Below, piece after piece: positions 49,964 to 57,747 of a stretch of 58,992 bases of DNA. Both the position numbers and the translations under genes were made by a program. The stretch spans positions 1 through 58,992 of the forward strand of contig CANQKZ010000002.1 of NCBI GenBank assembly GCA_947624585.1, written 5' to 3'. The notes below the pieces were generated by a model. That model was not told where the DNA came from. It did not search any database and worked only from the letters and a program-made list of their open reading frames with translations. The DNA is from an uncultured Oscillospiraceae bacterium. Lineage in GTDB: Bacteria; Bacillota; Clostridia; Oscillospirales; Oscillospiraceae. Each line of letters begins with the position of its first letter. Positions within the stretch are counted from its first letter, which is position 1.

Positions 49964-51010
49964 ATGGAAGAGGAGAATCATTTTCCTGTTGAGGATATCG
50001 GCGCGGTGCTGGAGATGTACGGCTTTGGCCCCGCGTTCTCTGAGCCAAAAGAATACATCCGCGAGGACGACGGAGAAGGGTGGATACGGGTCGTGTTGTC
50101 TGTCCTCTCCGGAGGCGGCGGGCGGGTCGTCATCAAATTATTGCGTGACGAGGACGATATTGACGCGGCGCGGGAGAAGACCGAGAAACAGAGCGCGTTT
50201 TCGGAGTTTATGCGCCGAAACGGGATCCTGACGCCGAAACGGTACAGCGCGAATGGGAGATTCTGTAACATCTACACATACAACGGCTTTCCCTGCAACG
50301 TCACTGTGGAAGACTGGTGCGGCGAGGAGATCCGGGCGATCGATCCGGGCATCGCGTACAAGATCGGCGTCCTGATGGCGCGGATGCACCTTCTTTCGCT
50401 GGAAAACCGTTGTGAGATCGGGTGCGGCACGCTCTTTTCGGCGGCGTATTGGAACGACGTGGACGTGTATGAGGACTTCTGCGAGATTTGCGGTGACCCG
50501 CGCCTTGATTCGTCTGTTGCCGCTGAAATAAAGCGGCTCCGGAATGAAAAACTCCGGGCCCTCCGCACCCTTTGGGACAGGCTTCCCAAGGCGGCGGTCC
50601 AGGGGGATATTTCCATAAACAACCTGGTCCTTGAAAACGGCGAACTGACCGTGTTTGACTACAACAACGCCGGGGACGAGGTCCTTGTCTCCGACCTTGT
50701 GATGGAGGGGCTTTTGACCGCCTATGAGATGGAGCTCCCCGAGGGCTCGGACCCGGCTTCCCAGAATAAACTGTTCCCGGCGCTGCTGAAGGGCTATCTC
50801 TCTGTCCGGCGCCTGACCTCCGACGAGGCCGACGCGGCGTGGCTCATCTACACGCTCTACAATTCCCTGTGGTTTTCAAGGGTCGTATCCCGTGAGGATT
50901 CTCTGAAAGAGACGGTCCAAAGGGGAGATTTTGCGGCGGCGAATCGGCTGCTTGTTCGGATGCTGGCGGATATAGCGGAAGAGGATGACGGGCGATTCAG
51001 GGAATCGTAA
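49964..51010 (+). CDS. Protein-kinase-fold phosphotransferase (APH/CotS-like)
   Basis: A 348-residue protein of the APH (aminoglycoside phosphotransferase-like) superfamily. The N-lobe has GRVVIKLLRDEDD with the ATP-binding lysine; the catalytic loop reads QGDISINNLVLENGEL where HGDxxxxN is usual, and FDYNNAG replaces the DFD/DFG segment. The His to Gln change does not exclude activity, since the Asp and Asn are kept. GGAGA lies seven bases before the ATG. It is inside the repeat-bounded insert between copies A and B. The substrate is unknown; drug resistance should not be assumed. Confidence 0.78.
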   Translation: MEEENHFPVEDIGAVLEMYGFGPAFSEPKEYIREDDGEGWIRVVLSVLSGGGGRVVIKLLRDEDDIDAAREKTEKQSAFSEFMRRNGILTPKRYSANGRFCNIYTYNGFPCNVTVEDWCGEEIRAIDPGIAYKIGVLMARMHLLSLENRCEIGCGTLFSAAYWNDVDVYEDFCEICGDPRLDSSVAAEIKRLRNEKLRALRTLWDRLPKAAVQGDISINNLVLENGELTVFDYNNAGDEVLVSDLVMEGLLTAYEMELPEGSDPASQNKLFPALLKGYLSVRRLTSDEADAAWLIYTLYNSLWFSRVVSREDSLKETVQRGDFAAANRLLVRMLADIAEEDDGRFRES

Positions 51011-51039
51011 AGGGTTTTGATTCTGAGTTCCCGGCAGAA

Positions 51040-51446
51040 CCGCCGGGAGGGAGTCTTCTTTTCTCTCTTTTGTGACCTGGCGGAGAAATGCCACTGCACA
51101 AAAGAGAGAAAAGAAGCAAAAGAGAAAAAAGGCCGTTCTTGGCCCGGCGGTAGTCCGGGCCTTGGCGCTTCGTAACGCGGGTCGGCTTCCGCGTACCGTG
51201 TCGGTACGTCTGGGTGGAACCATATCCGCGCGGTCCGTCTCTGAATTGGTTTCCGCATCAACTTCGCTTGGCCGCTTACGCTGGTGGTGGTCGGTAGGTG
51301 GGTGGCTCTGTTTTGGGCCGCGCTTTGTGGGTGGGGGGGTGTGGGGCCCGTTTTGGGGCGTGTCTGTTGTGTGGGGTTGTACGTCGCTCTGATTAAAAAG
51401 GTTTTTCAAAATATCTTTGCCTTTGGCAAATTCATTTTGAAAATAT
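51040..51446 (+). repeat. Long repeat family 3, copy B
   Basis: Same order as copy A but with an imperfect hairpin with a longer loop (TTCTTTTCTCTCTTTTGT with ACAAAAGAGAGAAAAGAA) and an extra GGTGGGTGGCTCTGTTTTGGG segment. It ends TTTTCAAAATATCTTTGCC like copy A. Confidence 0.82.
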
Positions 51447-51494
51447 AATTGCGTGGCCTGATGATAAATCGGGATCTGTGAAGGATGTGGTTAT

Positions 51495-51671
51495 ATGTAT
51501 ATTGTGGCAACGATCTCTACCTTAATCGCATGGGTTGTCGGTTTGCTTTTAGACGCGAACATTGGTTTTTATCCACAGGGTTTTTTGTGCTTTAGACTCC
51601 TATTACCCATATTGGCAATGGGACTTTGTATATTGCGTAGTCTCGCGAAAAACAAGGATAAGCGGGACTAA
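51495..51671 (+). CDS. Small membrane protein (58 residues)
   Basis: The frame reads MYIVATISTLIAWVVGLLLD, a turn with ANIGFYPQG, a second helix FLCFRLLLPILAMGLCILRS and a basic tail LAKNKDKRD. Two transmembrane helices with a positively charged C-terminus are clear. AAGGA lies nine bases before the ATG. It starts about 50 bases after repeat copy B and ends 63 bases before the HExxH gene. No family is recognised. Confidence 0.65.
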   Translation: MYIVATISTLIAWVVGLLLDANIGFYPQGFLCFRLLLPILAMGLCILRSLAKNKDKRD

Positions 51672-51734
51672 TGAATCCACTTTTTTACGAAAAAGCTTCC
51701 AACGGGGCAGCCAGGAATCAGGAGAAATCACAAA

Positions 51735-52193
51735 ATGCAAAAAAGCGACATCCAACGCATCGTGGACAAATACACCGCCAAGCTGCGGATCACGCCCGTT
51801 TGGGATGTGAAACTCGAACTGGTCGAAGATCCCGCGTGGAGAAAAACCGGGGACATCAGGATCGACTGCGACGACCGGAAGGCGATCCTGATGTTGAACG
51901 CGATGAATCCCAGGCAGGAAAACCTGGAAGAGGTCATCGTTCATGAGCTGATGCACCTGAAAATGTATCCTCTCGATCAGGTGACGGAATCCCTCATCAC
52001 AAACGCCTTTGAAGAGGGAACACCCGCGCAGAACTTCGCGTACCGGCAGTTTTTCACCGCGCTGGAGCAGACGGTCGAGGAGCTTACGAAGTGCTTTCTG
52101 CTTGAATTCGGAGAAAACCGCGACCTTTCCTTTGGCCGATGCGCGGGGAAAAAATCGTTTGACGAATTATATAACGGGCTGAAAGCGTTGTAA
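51735..52193 (+). CDS. HExxH zinc-peptidase-like protein
   Basis: A 152-residue protein with VIVHELMHLKMYPLD (H70, E71, H74), the zinc motif of gluzincin/SprT-like peptidases. The N-terminal half (LRITPVWDVKLELVED, GDIRIDCDDRKAILMLN) would form the beta strands before the motif, and an acidic residue in the following helices could give the third ligand. It has no signal peptide. It lies in the insert after the small membrane protein. Its base composition is visibly less GC-rich than the flanking iorA and ligase genes. Confidence 0.78.
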   Translation: MQKSDIQRIVDKYTAKLRITPVWDVKLELVEDPAWRKTGDIRIDCDDRKAILMLNAMNPRQENLEEVIVHELMHLKMYPLDQVTESLITNAFEEGTPAQNFAYRQFFTALEQTVEELTKCFLLEFGENRDLSFGRCAGKKSFDELYNGLKAL

Positions 52194-52222
52194 TAATCAG
52201 TTTGAAAAGGCGAGGCGACCGT

Positions 52223-52675
52223 ATGGATATTACGTATCGGAAATTGACAGAACACGAGCTTGACCTTTTCATCAAAACGCGGATCGAGCAGCTTCGGGAA
52301 GAAGGCGCGAAAGAGGAGATCGACCTCACACCCGCGCTGAAGGACTATTATCGCCGTCATATGGCCGATGATACGTTTGTTTCATGGATAGCGTTGGACC
52401 GGGGAAGGATCGTTGGGACCAGCGGGATGTCCATTGTAGAAAAGCCGCCGTATTTTGGCTGCCCAAGCGGAAAAATAGGGCTTCTGTCCAGTATGTTCAC
52501 ACGCGGAGAATACAGAAGAAGGGGAATTGCGAGAGAACTGCTTTCGAGGGTCATAGACGAGGCGAGAATGCGCGGGTGCGGCACTGTTCAGATCACCGCG
52601 TCCGACATGGGTATTTTCCTGTACAGCAGTTTCGGTTTCACCAAAAACGATCATTTCATGCAATACAACCTGTAA
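52223..52675 (+). CDS. GNAT family N-acetyltransferase
   Basis: A 150-residue acetyltransferase: ITYRKLTEHELDLFIKTRI at the N-terminus, ALDRGRIVGTSGMSI strand, and the acetyl-CoA-binding loop FTRGEYRRRGIARELLSRV. The C-terminus (GIFLYSSFGFTKNDHFMQYNL) is typical. I use the ATG seven bases after GAGG rather than the in-frame TTG upstream. Last gene of the insert, directly before the inverted repeat copy C. The substrate is unknown. Confidence 0.88.
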   Translation: MDITYRKLTEHELDLFIKTRIEQLREEGAKEEIDLTPALKDYYRRHMADDTFVSWIALDRGRIVGTSGMSIVEKPPYFGCPSGKIGLLSSMFTRGEYRRRGIARELLSRVIDEARMRGCGTVQITASDMGIFLYSSFGFTKNDHFMQYNL

Positions 52676-52683
52676 CCCGCCGC

Positions 52684-53085
52684 CCCAAACATATTTCAAA
52701 ATGAATTTGCCCCCGGCAAAGATATTTTGAAATACCTTTTTGATCAGAGCGACGGAAAACCCCAGACAACACAAACCCCAAAACGGGCCCCACAACCCCC
52801 GCCCACAAAGCGCGGCCCCCAACAGAGCCACCCACCTGTCAACCACTGCCAACGTAAGCGGCCAAGCGAAGTTGATGCAAAAACCAATTAAGTCTTTGCA
52901 CCGCGCGGCTATGGTTCCACCCAGACCCACGACACGGGACGCGGAAGCCGACCCGCGTTACGAAGCGCCGGGCCAAAAGTCACCGCCGACCCCAAAAACT
53001 GTTTTTCTCTTCTTTGTTACTTTCTTCTCTTTTGTCCACACAAAAGAGAAGAAAGTAAAGCACCGCCGTCCCTTCCGGACGGCAA
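52684..53085 (-). repeat. Long repeat family 3, copy C (inverted)
   Basis: The reverse complement of the copy A/B sequence, including the 19-bp hairpin (53017-53035 with 53040-53058). With copy A it forms inverted flanks around the 2.7-kb gene block. It ends about 30 bases before the iorA ribosome binding site. Confidence 0.82.
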
Positions 53086-53130
53086 CCCGAAAATGGCCCC
53101 AGCGGCCAGAGCGAGGAGGCGTTTTGCAAC

Positions 53131-54867
53131 TTGAAGCAACTAATGTTGGGCAATGCCGCCGTTGCCAGAGGTCTCTACGAGGCGGGAGTAAAGGTCATCT
53201 CCTCCTACCCCGGGACCCCCAGCACGGAGATCACCGAGGAGGCGGCGAAATTCCCGGAAATTTACTGTGAGTGGGCCCCCAACGAGAAGGTGGCCCTGGA
53301 GGCCGCCCACGGGGCCACCCTCGGCGGCGTCCGCGCGGCCTGCGCCATGAAGCACGTGGGGCTGAACGTGGCGGCGGACCCGCTCTTTACCATCTCCTAC
53401 CAGGGCGTCAACGCCGGCCTTGTCATTTGCGTGGCCGACGACCCGGGGATGCACTCGTCCCAGAACGAGCAGGATTCCCGGCACTACGCCGAGGCGGCCA
53501 AGGCGCCCATGCTGGAGCCCTCGGATTCGGAGGAGGCTCGGGTCTTCACGAAGCGGGCCTTCGAGCTGTCGGAACAGTTCAACACCCCCGTCTTCATCCG
53601 TATGTGTACCCGCGTGGCCCACTCCCAGAGCCTGACGGACACGGCGGAGCGCGTCGTCCCGGAGCAGGTGCCCTACGTGAAGGACCCCATGAAGGTCATG
53701 ATGACCGTGGCCTCCCGGAAAGCCCACGCGCGGGTGGAGGAGCGGACACGGGCCCTCGTCGAATTTGCCGAGACCACGGACCTCAACCGCGTGGAGATGG
53801 GCGGCACGGCTGTCGGCATCGTCACATCCTCCACCTCCTACCAGTACGCCCGGGAGGTGTTCGGGGAGGACGCCAGCGTCCTGAAGCTGGGCCTCACCTG
53901 GCCCCTCCCCGAGAAGCTTCTGCGGGATTTCGCCGCCAGGGTGGACAGGCTCATCGTCCTGGAGGAGCTGGACCCGGTGATCGAGAAGCACTGCCGCGCC
54001 CTGGGGCTCCGGGTGGAGGGAAAGAGCCTCTTCCCCGTATGCGGGGAGTTTTCCCAGAATCTGGTCCGCGAGCGCATGGGCCTGCCGGTCCCGGCCGGGG
54101 CGAGGTTCCCGGAGGAGGTGCCCGCCCGTCCGCCGGTGATGTGCGCCGGGTGCCCGCATCGGGGCGTGTTCTATGTCCTCAAAAAGCTCTGCTGCATGGT
54201 CTACGGCGACATCGGGTGCTACACCCTGGGGGCCGTGGCGCCGCTGAACGCCATGGACCTGAACGTGTGCATGGGCGCCTCCTGCTCCGGCCTCCACGGC
54301 TTTAATCTGGCCATGGGGCGCGAGGGGGAGAAGCACAGCGTGGGCGTCATCGGCGACTCCACCTTCATCCACTCCGGCATGACCGGCATCTGCGACATCG
54401 CCTACAACGCCACCAACTCCACCGTCATCATCCTGGACAACTCCATCACCGGCATGACCGGCCACCAGCAGAACCCCACCACCGGGAAGAACCTCCGGGG
54501 CGAACCGGCCGCGAAGGTGGACCTGGAGGCGCTGTGCCGCGCTCTGGGCTTCAACCGGGTCCGGGTGGTGGACCCCTACGACCTGGCGGCCACGGAACGG
54601 GCCGTCCGGGAGGAGCTGGCGGCGGAGGAACCCGGCATCATCATCTCCCGCAGACCATGTGTGATGATCAAGGGCACGGTCCACAAACCACCCCTGGCGC
54701 CCGATACGGAGAAATGCGCGGGGTGCCGGGCCTGCATGACCGTCGGGTGTCCGGCCATATCCATCCACGAAAAGAAGGTCCGCGTGGACCCAACGCTGTG
54801 CGTGGGGTGCGGCGTCTGCACACAGCTTTGCCGCTTCAGCGCGTTGGAGGTGACGGGAAATGACTAA
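53131..54867 (+). CDS. iorA: Indolepyruvate:ferredoxin oxidoreductase alpha subunit
   Basis: IorA with IorB oxidises aryl pyruvates to aryl-acetyl-CoA with ferredoxin as acceptor. The 578-residue protein has the pyrimidine domain (LMLGNAAVARGLYEAGV, SSYPGTPSTEI), the TPP-binding domain (GDIGCYTLG, GDSTFIHSGMTG, DNSITGMTGHQQNP) and a C-terminal ferredoxin domain with two 4Fe-4S motifs (CAGCRACMTVGCP, CVGCGVCTQLC). The TTG start keeps the family N-terminus; GGAGG lies eleven bases before it. The promoter region has been replaced by repeat copy C. Confidence 0.96.
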   Translation: MKQLMLGNAAVARGLYEAGVKVISSYPGTPSTEITEEAAKFPEIYCEWAPNEKVALEAAHGATLGGVRAACAMKHVGLNVAADPLFTISYQGVNAGLVICVADDPGMHSSQNEQDSRHYAEAAKAPMLEPSDSEEARVFTKRAFELSEQFNTPVFIRMCTRVAHSQSLTDTAERVVPEQVPYVKDPMKVMMTVASRKAHARVEERTRALVEFAETTDLNRVEMGGTAVGIVTSSTSYQYAREVFGEDASVLKLGLTWPLPEKLLRDFAARVDRLIVLEELDPVIEKHCRALGLRVEGKSLFPVCGEFSQNLVRERMGLPVPAGARFPEEVPARPPVMCAGCPHRGVFYVLKKLCCMVYGDIGCYTLGAVAPLNAMDLNVCMGASCSGLHGFNLAMGREGEKHSVGVIGDSTFIHSGMTGICDIAYNATNSTVIILDNSITGMTGHQQNPTTGKNLRGEPAAKVDLEALCRALGFNRVRVVDPYDLAATERAVREELAAEEPGIIISRRPCVMIKGTVHKPPLAPDTEKCAGCRACMTVGCPAISIHEKKVRVDPTLCVGCGVCTQLCRFSALEVTGND

Positions 54868-55426
54868 AAACGTGATGATCGTGGGCGTCGGCGGCCAGGG
54901 GACGCTCCTTGCCAGCAAGCTCCTGGGCCGGGTCCTCACCGGCCGGGGGTACGATGTGAAGGTCAGCGAGGTCCACGGCATGAGCCAGCGGGGCGGCAGC
55001 GTCGTCACCTATGTGCGGTTCGGGGAGCGTGTCTACTCGCCGGTCATCGACCGGGGCGAGGCGGACGCGATCATCTCCTTCGAGCTCCTGGAGGCCGCCC
55101 GGTGGCTGGAGTACCTGAAGCCCGGCGGGCAGATCGTGGTGAACACCCAGAAGCTGGAGCCCATGCCCGTCATCATCGGGGCCGCTCAGTACCCGGAGGA
55201 CATCGCCGCCAAGCTCGCCGCCGCCGGTGCGAAGGTGGACGCGGAGGACTTCCTGGCCCTGGCCGAGAAAGCGGGGAGTACCAAAACCGTCAACATCGCC
55301 CTCATGGGCCGGTTCTCCAGATACCTCCCCGAGATCCCGGAATCCGTCTGGCACGACGCCATCCGCGCCAGCGTCCCCCCGAAGTTCATCGACATGAACC
55401 TCCGTGCCTTCGATTTGGGCAGGTAA
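54860..55426 (+). CDS. iorB: Indolepyruvate:ferredoxin oxidoreductase beta subunit
   Basis: IorB is the gamma-domain subunit of the complex. The 188-residue protein has MIVGVGGQGTLLASKLLGRVL, EVHGMSQRGGSVVTYVRFG and ALMGRFSRYLPEIPE, all typical of the POR/KOR gamma family. It overlaps iorA by eight bases. A terminator follows after about 12 bases. Confidence 0.96.
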   Translation: MTKNVMIVGVGGQGTLLASKLLGRVLTGRGYDVKVSEVHGMSQRGGSVVTYVRFGERVYSPVIDRGEADAIISFELLEAARWLEYLKPGGQIVVNTQKLEPMPVIIGAAQYPEDIAAKLAAAGAKVDAEDFLALAEKAGSTKTVNIALMGRFSRYLPEIPESVWHDAIRASVPPKFIDMNLRAFDLGR

Positions 55427-55438
55427 CCGCAAAAACAA

Positions 55439-55480
55439 AACCGCTGACACGCCGTAGATCCGGTGGCGTCAGCGGTTTTT
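55439..55480 (+). terminator. Terminator of iorAB
   Basis: CCGCTGAC pairs with GTCAGCGG, with further partial pairing inside, and a TTTTT run follows. Confidence 0.88.
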
Positions 55481-55491
55481 ATTACAACTCA

Positions 55492-55650
55492 TACTAATGT
55501 TCAATTAAAAGAAGACACCGAGCGATGAGGATTTTTCGCGTCAGACGAGGAAGGCGGCGCCGGGAATACTTTGTGTCTTTCCAAGCAGGCTGACGAAGTA
55601 TGGTGCAAAAAAGGCCGGCGCGAATGGCTTGTTTTAATTGAATATTAGTA
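55492..55650. repeat. Family 1 element with 10-bp target duplication (159 bp)
   Basis: Ends are TACTAATGTTCAATTAAAA and TTTTAATTGAATATTAGTA. TTACAACTCA occurs directly before (55482-55491) and directly after (55651-55660), a clear target site duplication. The duplicated bases are the last codons and stop of the minus-strand phosphatase gene. Confidence 0.9.
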
Positions 55651-56181
55651 TTACAACTCATACTCCTCGATGACCCCGTTGTGCTGGGCGAAGGCGTGGA
55701 ATTCCGCGTCCGTCAGGTCCGCGAAGTAGGACCGGATGACGCGGCACAGCCCGCCGTGGGTGACCAGGAGGATATTTTTGCCGGGAACCCTCTCCGGAAG
55801 CTCCCGGAGGAGCGGGTAGACCCTGGCGGCGGCGTCCAGGCTGGACTCGCCGCCGGGCCAGCGGACGGCAAAGTTCACGCGGGGCGGCTCCGCCTCCGGA
55901 AGGGTGATGCTCCGGCCCTCCATGGCACCGAAGTCGATCTCTAAAAGCCGCACGTCCGGCGTCACGGGGATGTCCCGGCCCCGGGCCAGGGCCTGGGCGG
56001 TCTGACGGGCGCGGGTGAGGGGCGAGGTGAGGATGAGGTCAAACTCCAGCCCACGGACCCGCCGGGCCAGGTCCTCCGCCTCCCGCAGTCCCTCCTCGGA
56101 GAGGGGGATATCCGTGCGGCCGCAGTAGACGCGGCGGGTGTTGTACTCGGTCCGGCAGTGGCGGACCACGTATAGCTTCAT
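55651..56181 (-). CDS. Histidine phosphatase family protein (RHC variant)
   Basis: A 176-residue phosphoglycerate-mutase-like phosphatase. The catalytic motif near the N-terminus reads VVRHCRTEYN, with Cys in place of the usual Gly after the phospho-accepting His9. LTSPLTRARQTA, EIDFGAMEGRS and LLVTHGGLCRVI carry the other active-site residues. The wording is close to alpha-ribazole phosphatase (CobC) and general YhfR-like enzymes; the substrate is open. Last of three genes linked by four-base overlaps. The family 1 element abuts its stop codon. Confidence 0.88.
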   Translation of the reverse strand: MKLYVVRHCRTEYNTRRVYCGRTDIPLSEEGLREAEDLARRVRGLEFDLILTSPLTRARQTAQALARGRDIPVTPDVRLLEIDFGAMEGRSITLPEAEPPRVNFAVRWPGGESSLDAAARVYPLLRELPERVPGKNILLVTHGGLCRVIRSYFADLTDAEFHAFAQHNGVIEEYEL

Positions 56182-56783
56182 GCGCCCTTCTCCCCGGTCA
56201 TGCCGAAATCGACGAGGCGGAAGGCGCCGTCCTCAAAATCAAGCTCCGTCACCGTGGCGTAGTCGTGGTTGAACCGGTGCCACTGATGGGGGTCCGTGCC
56301 GGTGACGCGGCACAGGAACGCGCTGGTGACGCCCATGTGGGCGGCGATGAGCACGGTCCCCCGGGACCTGGCCAGCACGTCCCGGACGGCGGCCTCGAAC
56401 CGCGCGCCCGCGTCGGCCAGATTCTCCCCGCCGGGGGTGGTCAGCGTCTCCCCCAGGACACGCTGGACAAGCTCGCCGGGGTAGAGCCGGTCCAGGTCGT
56501 CGGTGGTCATCCCCTCCCAGTCGCCCAGGAAGAACTCCCGCAGGTCCGGCTGGATGTGGAGCTCCAGCTTGTCCCCGGCCGCCAGCCGGGCCGTCTCCGC
56601 AGCCCGCTTCATGGGGCTGGACCACAGGGAGTCGATGTGCAGCTTTTTGATAAAGGGCCTCAGCGCCGCCGCCTGCTCCCGCCCCCTCTCGCTGAGGGGC
56701 AGGTCCACGCCGGAGCCGATGCACAGCCATACGCCGCCGGGGAAGGCCGGCTCGCCGTGGCGGACGATGTATACCTTTCTCAT
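56178..56783 (-). CDS. Histidine phosphatase family protein
   Basis: A second phosphoglycerate-mutase-like phosphatase, 201 residues, with standard RHG motif (YIVRHGEPAF), SSPMKRAAETARL, REFFLGDWEGMT and LIAAHMGVTSAFL. It overlaps the amidohydrolase stop and the next phosphatase start by four bases each. The upstream in-frame extension crosses the amidohydrolase gene and is rejected; GGAGG lies seven bases before the ATG. Confidence 0.9.
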   Translation of the reverse strand: MRKVYIVRHGEPAFPGGVWLCIGSGVDLPLSERGREQAAALRPFIKKLHIDSLWSSPMKRAAETARLAAGDKLELHIQPDLREFFLGDWEGMTTDDLDRLYPGELVQRVLGETLTTPGGENLADAGARFEAAVRDVLARSRGTVLIAAHMGVTSAFLCRVTGTDPHQWHRFNHDYATVTELDFEDGAFRLVDFGMTGEKGA

Positions 56784-57637
56784 GTTCCTTCCTCCAATCC
56801 CAGAAGCCTTGCCGCGTTGCCGCCCAACACGGCCCGGAGCTCCGCGTCCGTGAGCCCCGACCGCTTCAGGAGGGTCCGGGACTCCAGCTGGTCCGTCCAG
56901 GGGCTGTCGGAACCGAAGAGCACCCGGTCGGCCCCGTGGCGGCGGACGAGGCCCGTGAACCGCTCGTTCGTCAGGGCGATGTACCCCTCGAAGTCGGTGA
57001 CGCCGCCCCGCCGGTTCCGCCAGGGGTAGAGGGTGCAGGCGGTGTCCAGGTACACGTTCCGCCCGTAGATCTCCTCCGCCTCGAACCACTGCCCCATGGC
57101 CCCCAGATGCGCCAGGACGATCTTCCCGTAGGGGATTTCCCGGAGCATATGCAGTATCTGTTTGGGGCTGGCGTGCTCAACCCCGGGGAAGGTGGGGTCC
57201 AGGCCCGCGTGGATGAGGACGATGAGGTCCAGCTCCGCGCATTTTTCGATGATCCGCAGATTCCGCCGGTCGTCGATGTCCGTCCCCTGAAAGAGGGGGT
57301 GGAGCTTGATCCCGCGAAAGCCCCGGGCCTTCAGGTCCTCCAGGACCCGCTCCGGGCGCTCCGTATCCGGGTGGATGCCGCCCAGGGAGAGGACGCCCCG
57401 GCCCGTGAAGCCGTTGTTGATGGCCTGGGCCGCCCGGTTTATGCCCTCCGTCTGGTGGGGCTTTGTGACCACGGGCGCGGCCAGGGACACATCCACCCCG
57501 GCCCGCTCCATGGAGGCCAGCAGGCCCGACACGGTGCCGTCGGAGTAGTTCATCATGTCCGCGCTCTCCGCAAGTCCCCCCACCGCCCGTGGCGCCAGGG
57601 TGTCCGGGAAGGTGTGGGTGTGAAAGTCGATTACCAT
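56780..57637 (-). CDS. Amidohydrolase-family TIM-barrel metal hydrolase
   Basis: A 285-residue amidohydrolase-2 type enzyme. Metal ligands and conserved segments: DFHTHTFPD at the N-terminus, GIKLHPLFQG, VLIHAGLD, IVLAHLGAMG and FGSDSPWTD (catalytic Asp). Such enzymes are hydrolases or decarboxylases of small acids. It heads a three-gene operon with two histidine phosphatases. The reaction cannot be told from sequence. Confidence 0.87.
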   Translation of the reverse strand: MVIDFHTHTFPDTLAPRAVGGLAESADMMNYSDGTVSGLLASMERAGVDVSLAAPVVTKPHQTEGINRAAQAINNGFTGRGVLSLGGIHPDTERPERVLEDLKARGFRGIKLHPLFQGTDIDDRRNLRIIEKCAELDLIVLIHAGLDPTFPGVEHASPKQILHMLREIPYGKIVLAHLGAMGQWFEAEEIYGRNVYLDTACTLYPWRNRRGGVTDFEGYIALTNERFTGLVRRHGADRVLFGSDSPWTDQLESRTLLKRSGLTDAELRAVLGGNAARLLGLEEGT

Positions 57638-57747
57638 TGTATCACCTCAATACGCCTATTGTACAGCAGCCGGTCGGGAAATGCAAGCCCATCTCTTCCC
57701 GGCATAGAATCCCCGCTTGTCTCATACCCTTTTCCGGGGTGATAAAA

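Noticed and set aside
49964..51010. Aminoglycoside resistance gene
   Set aside because: The kinase fold is clear, but the catalytic loop reads QGDISINN and nothing points to drug substrates; a general phosphotransferase call is safer.
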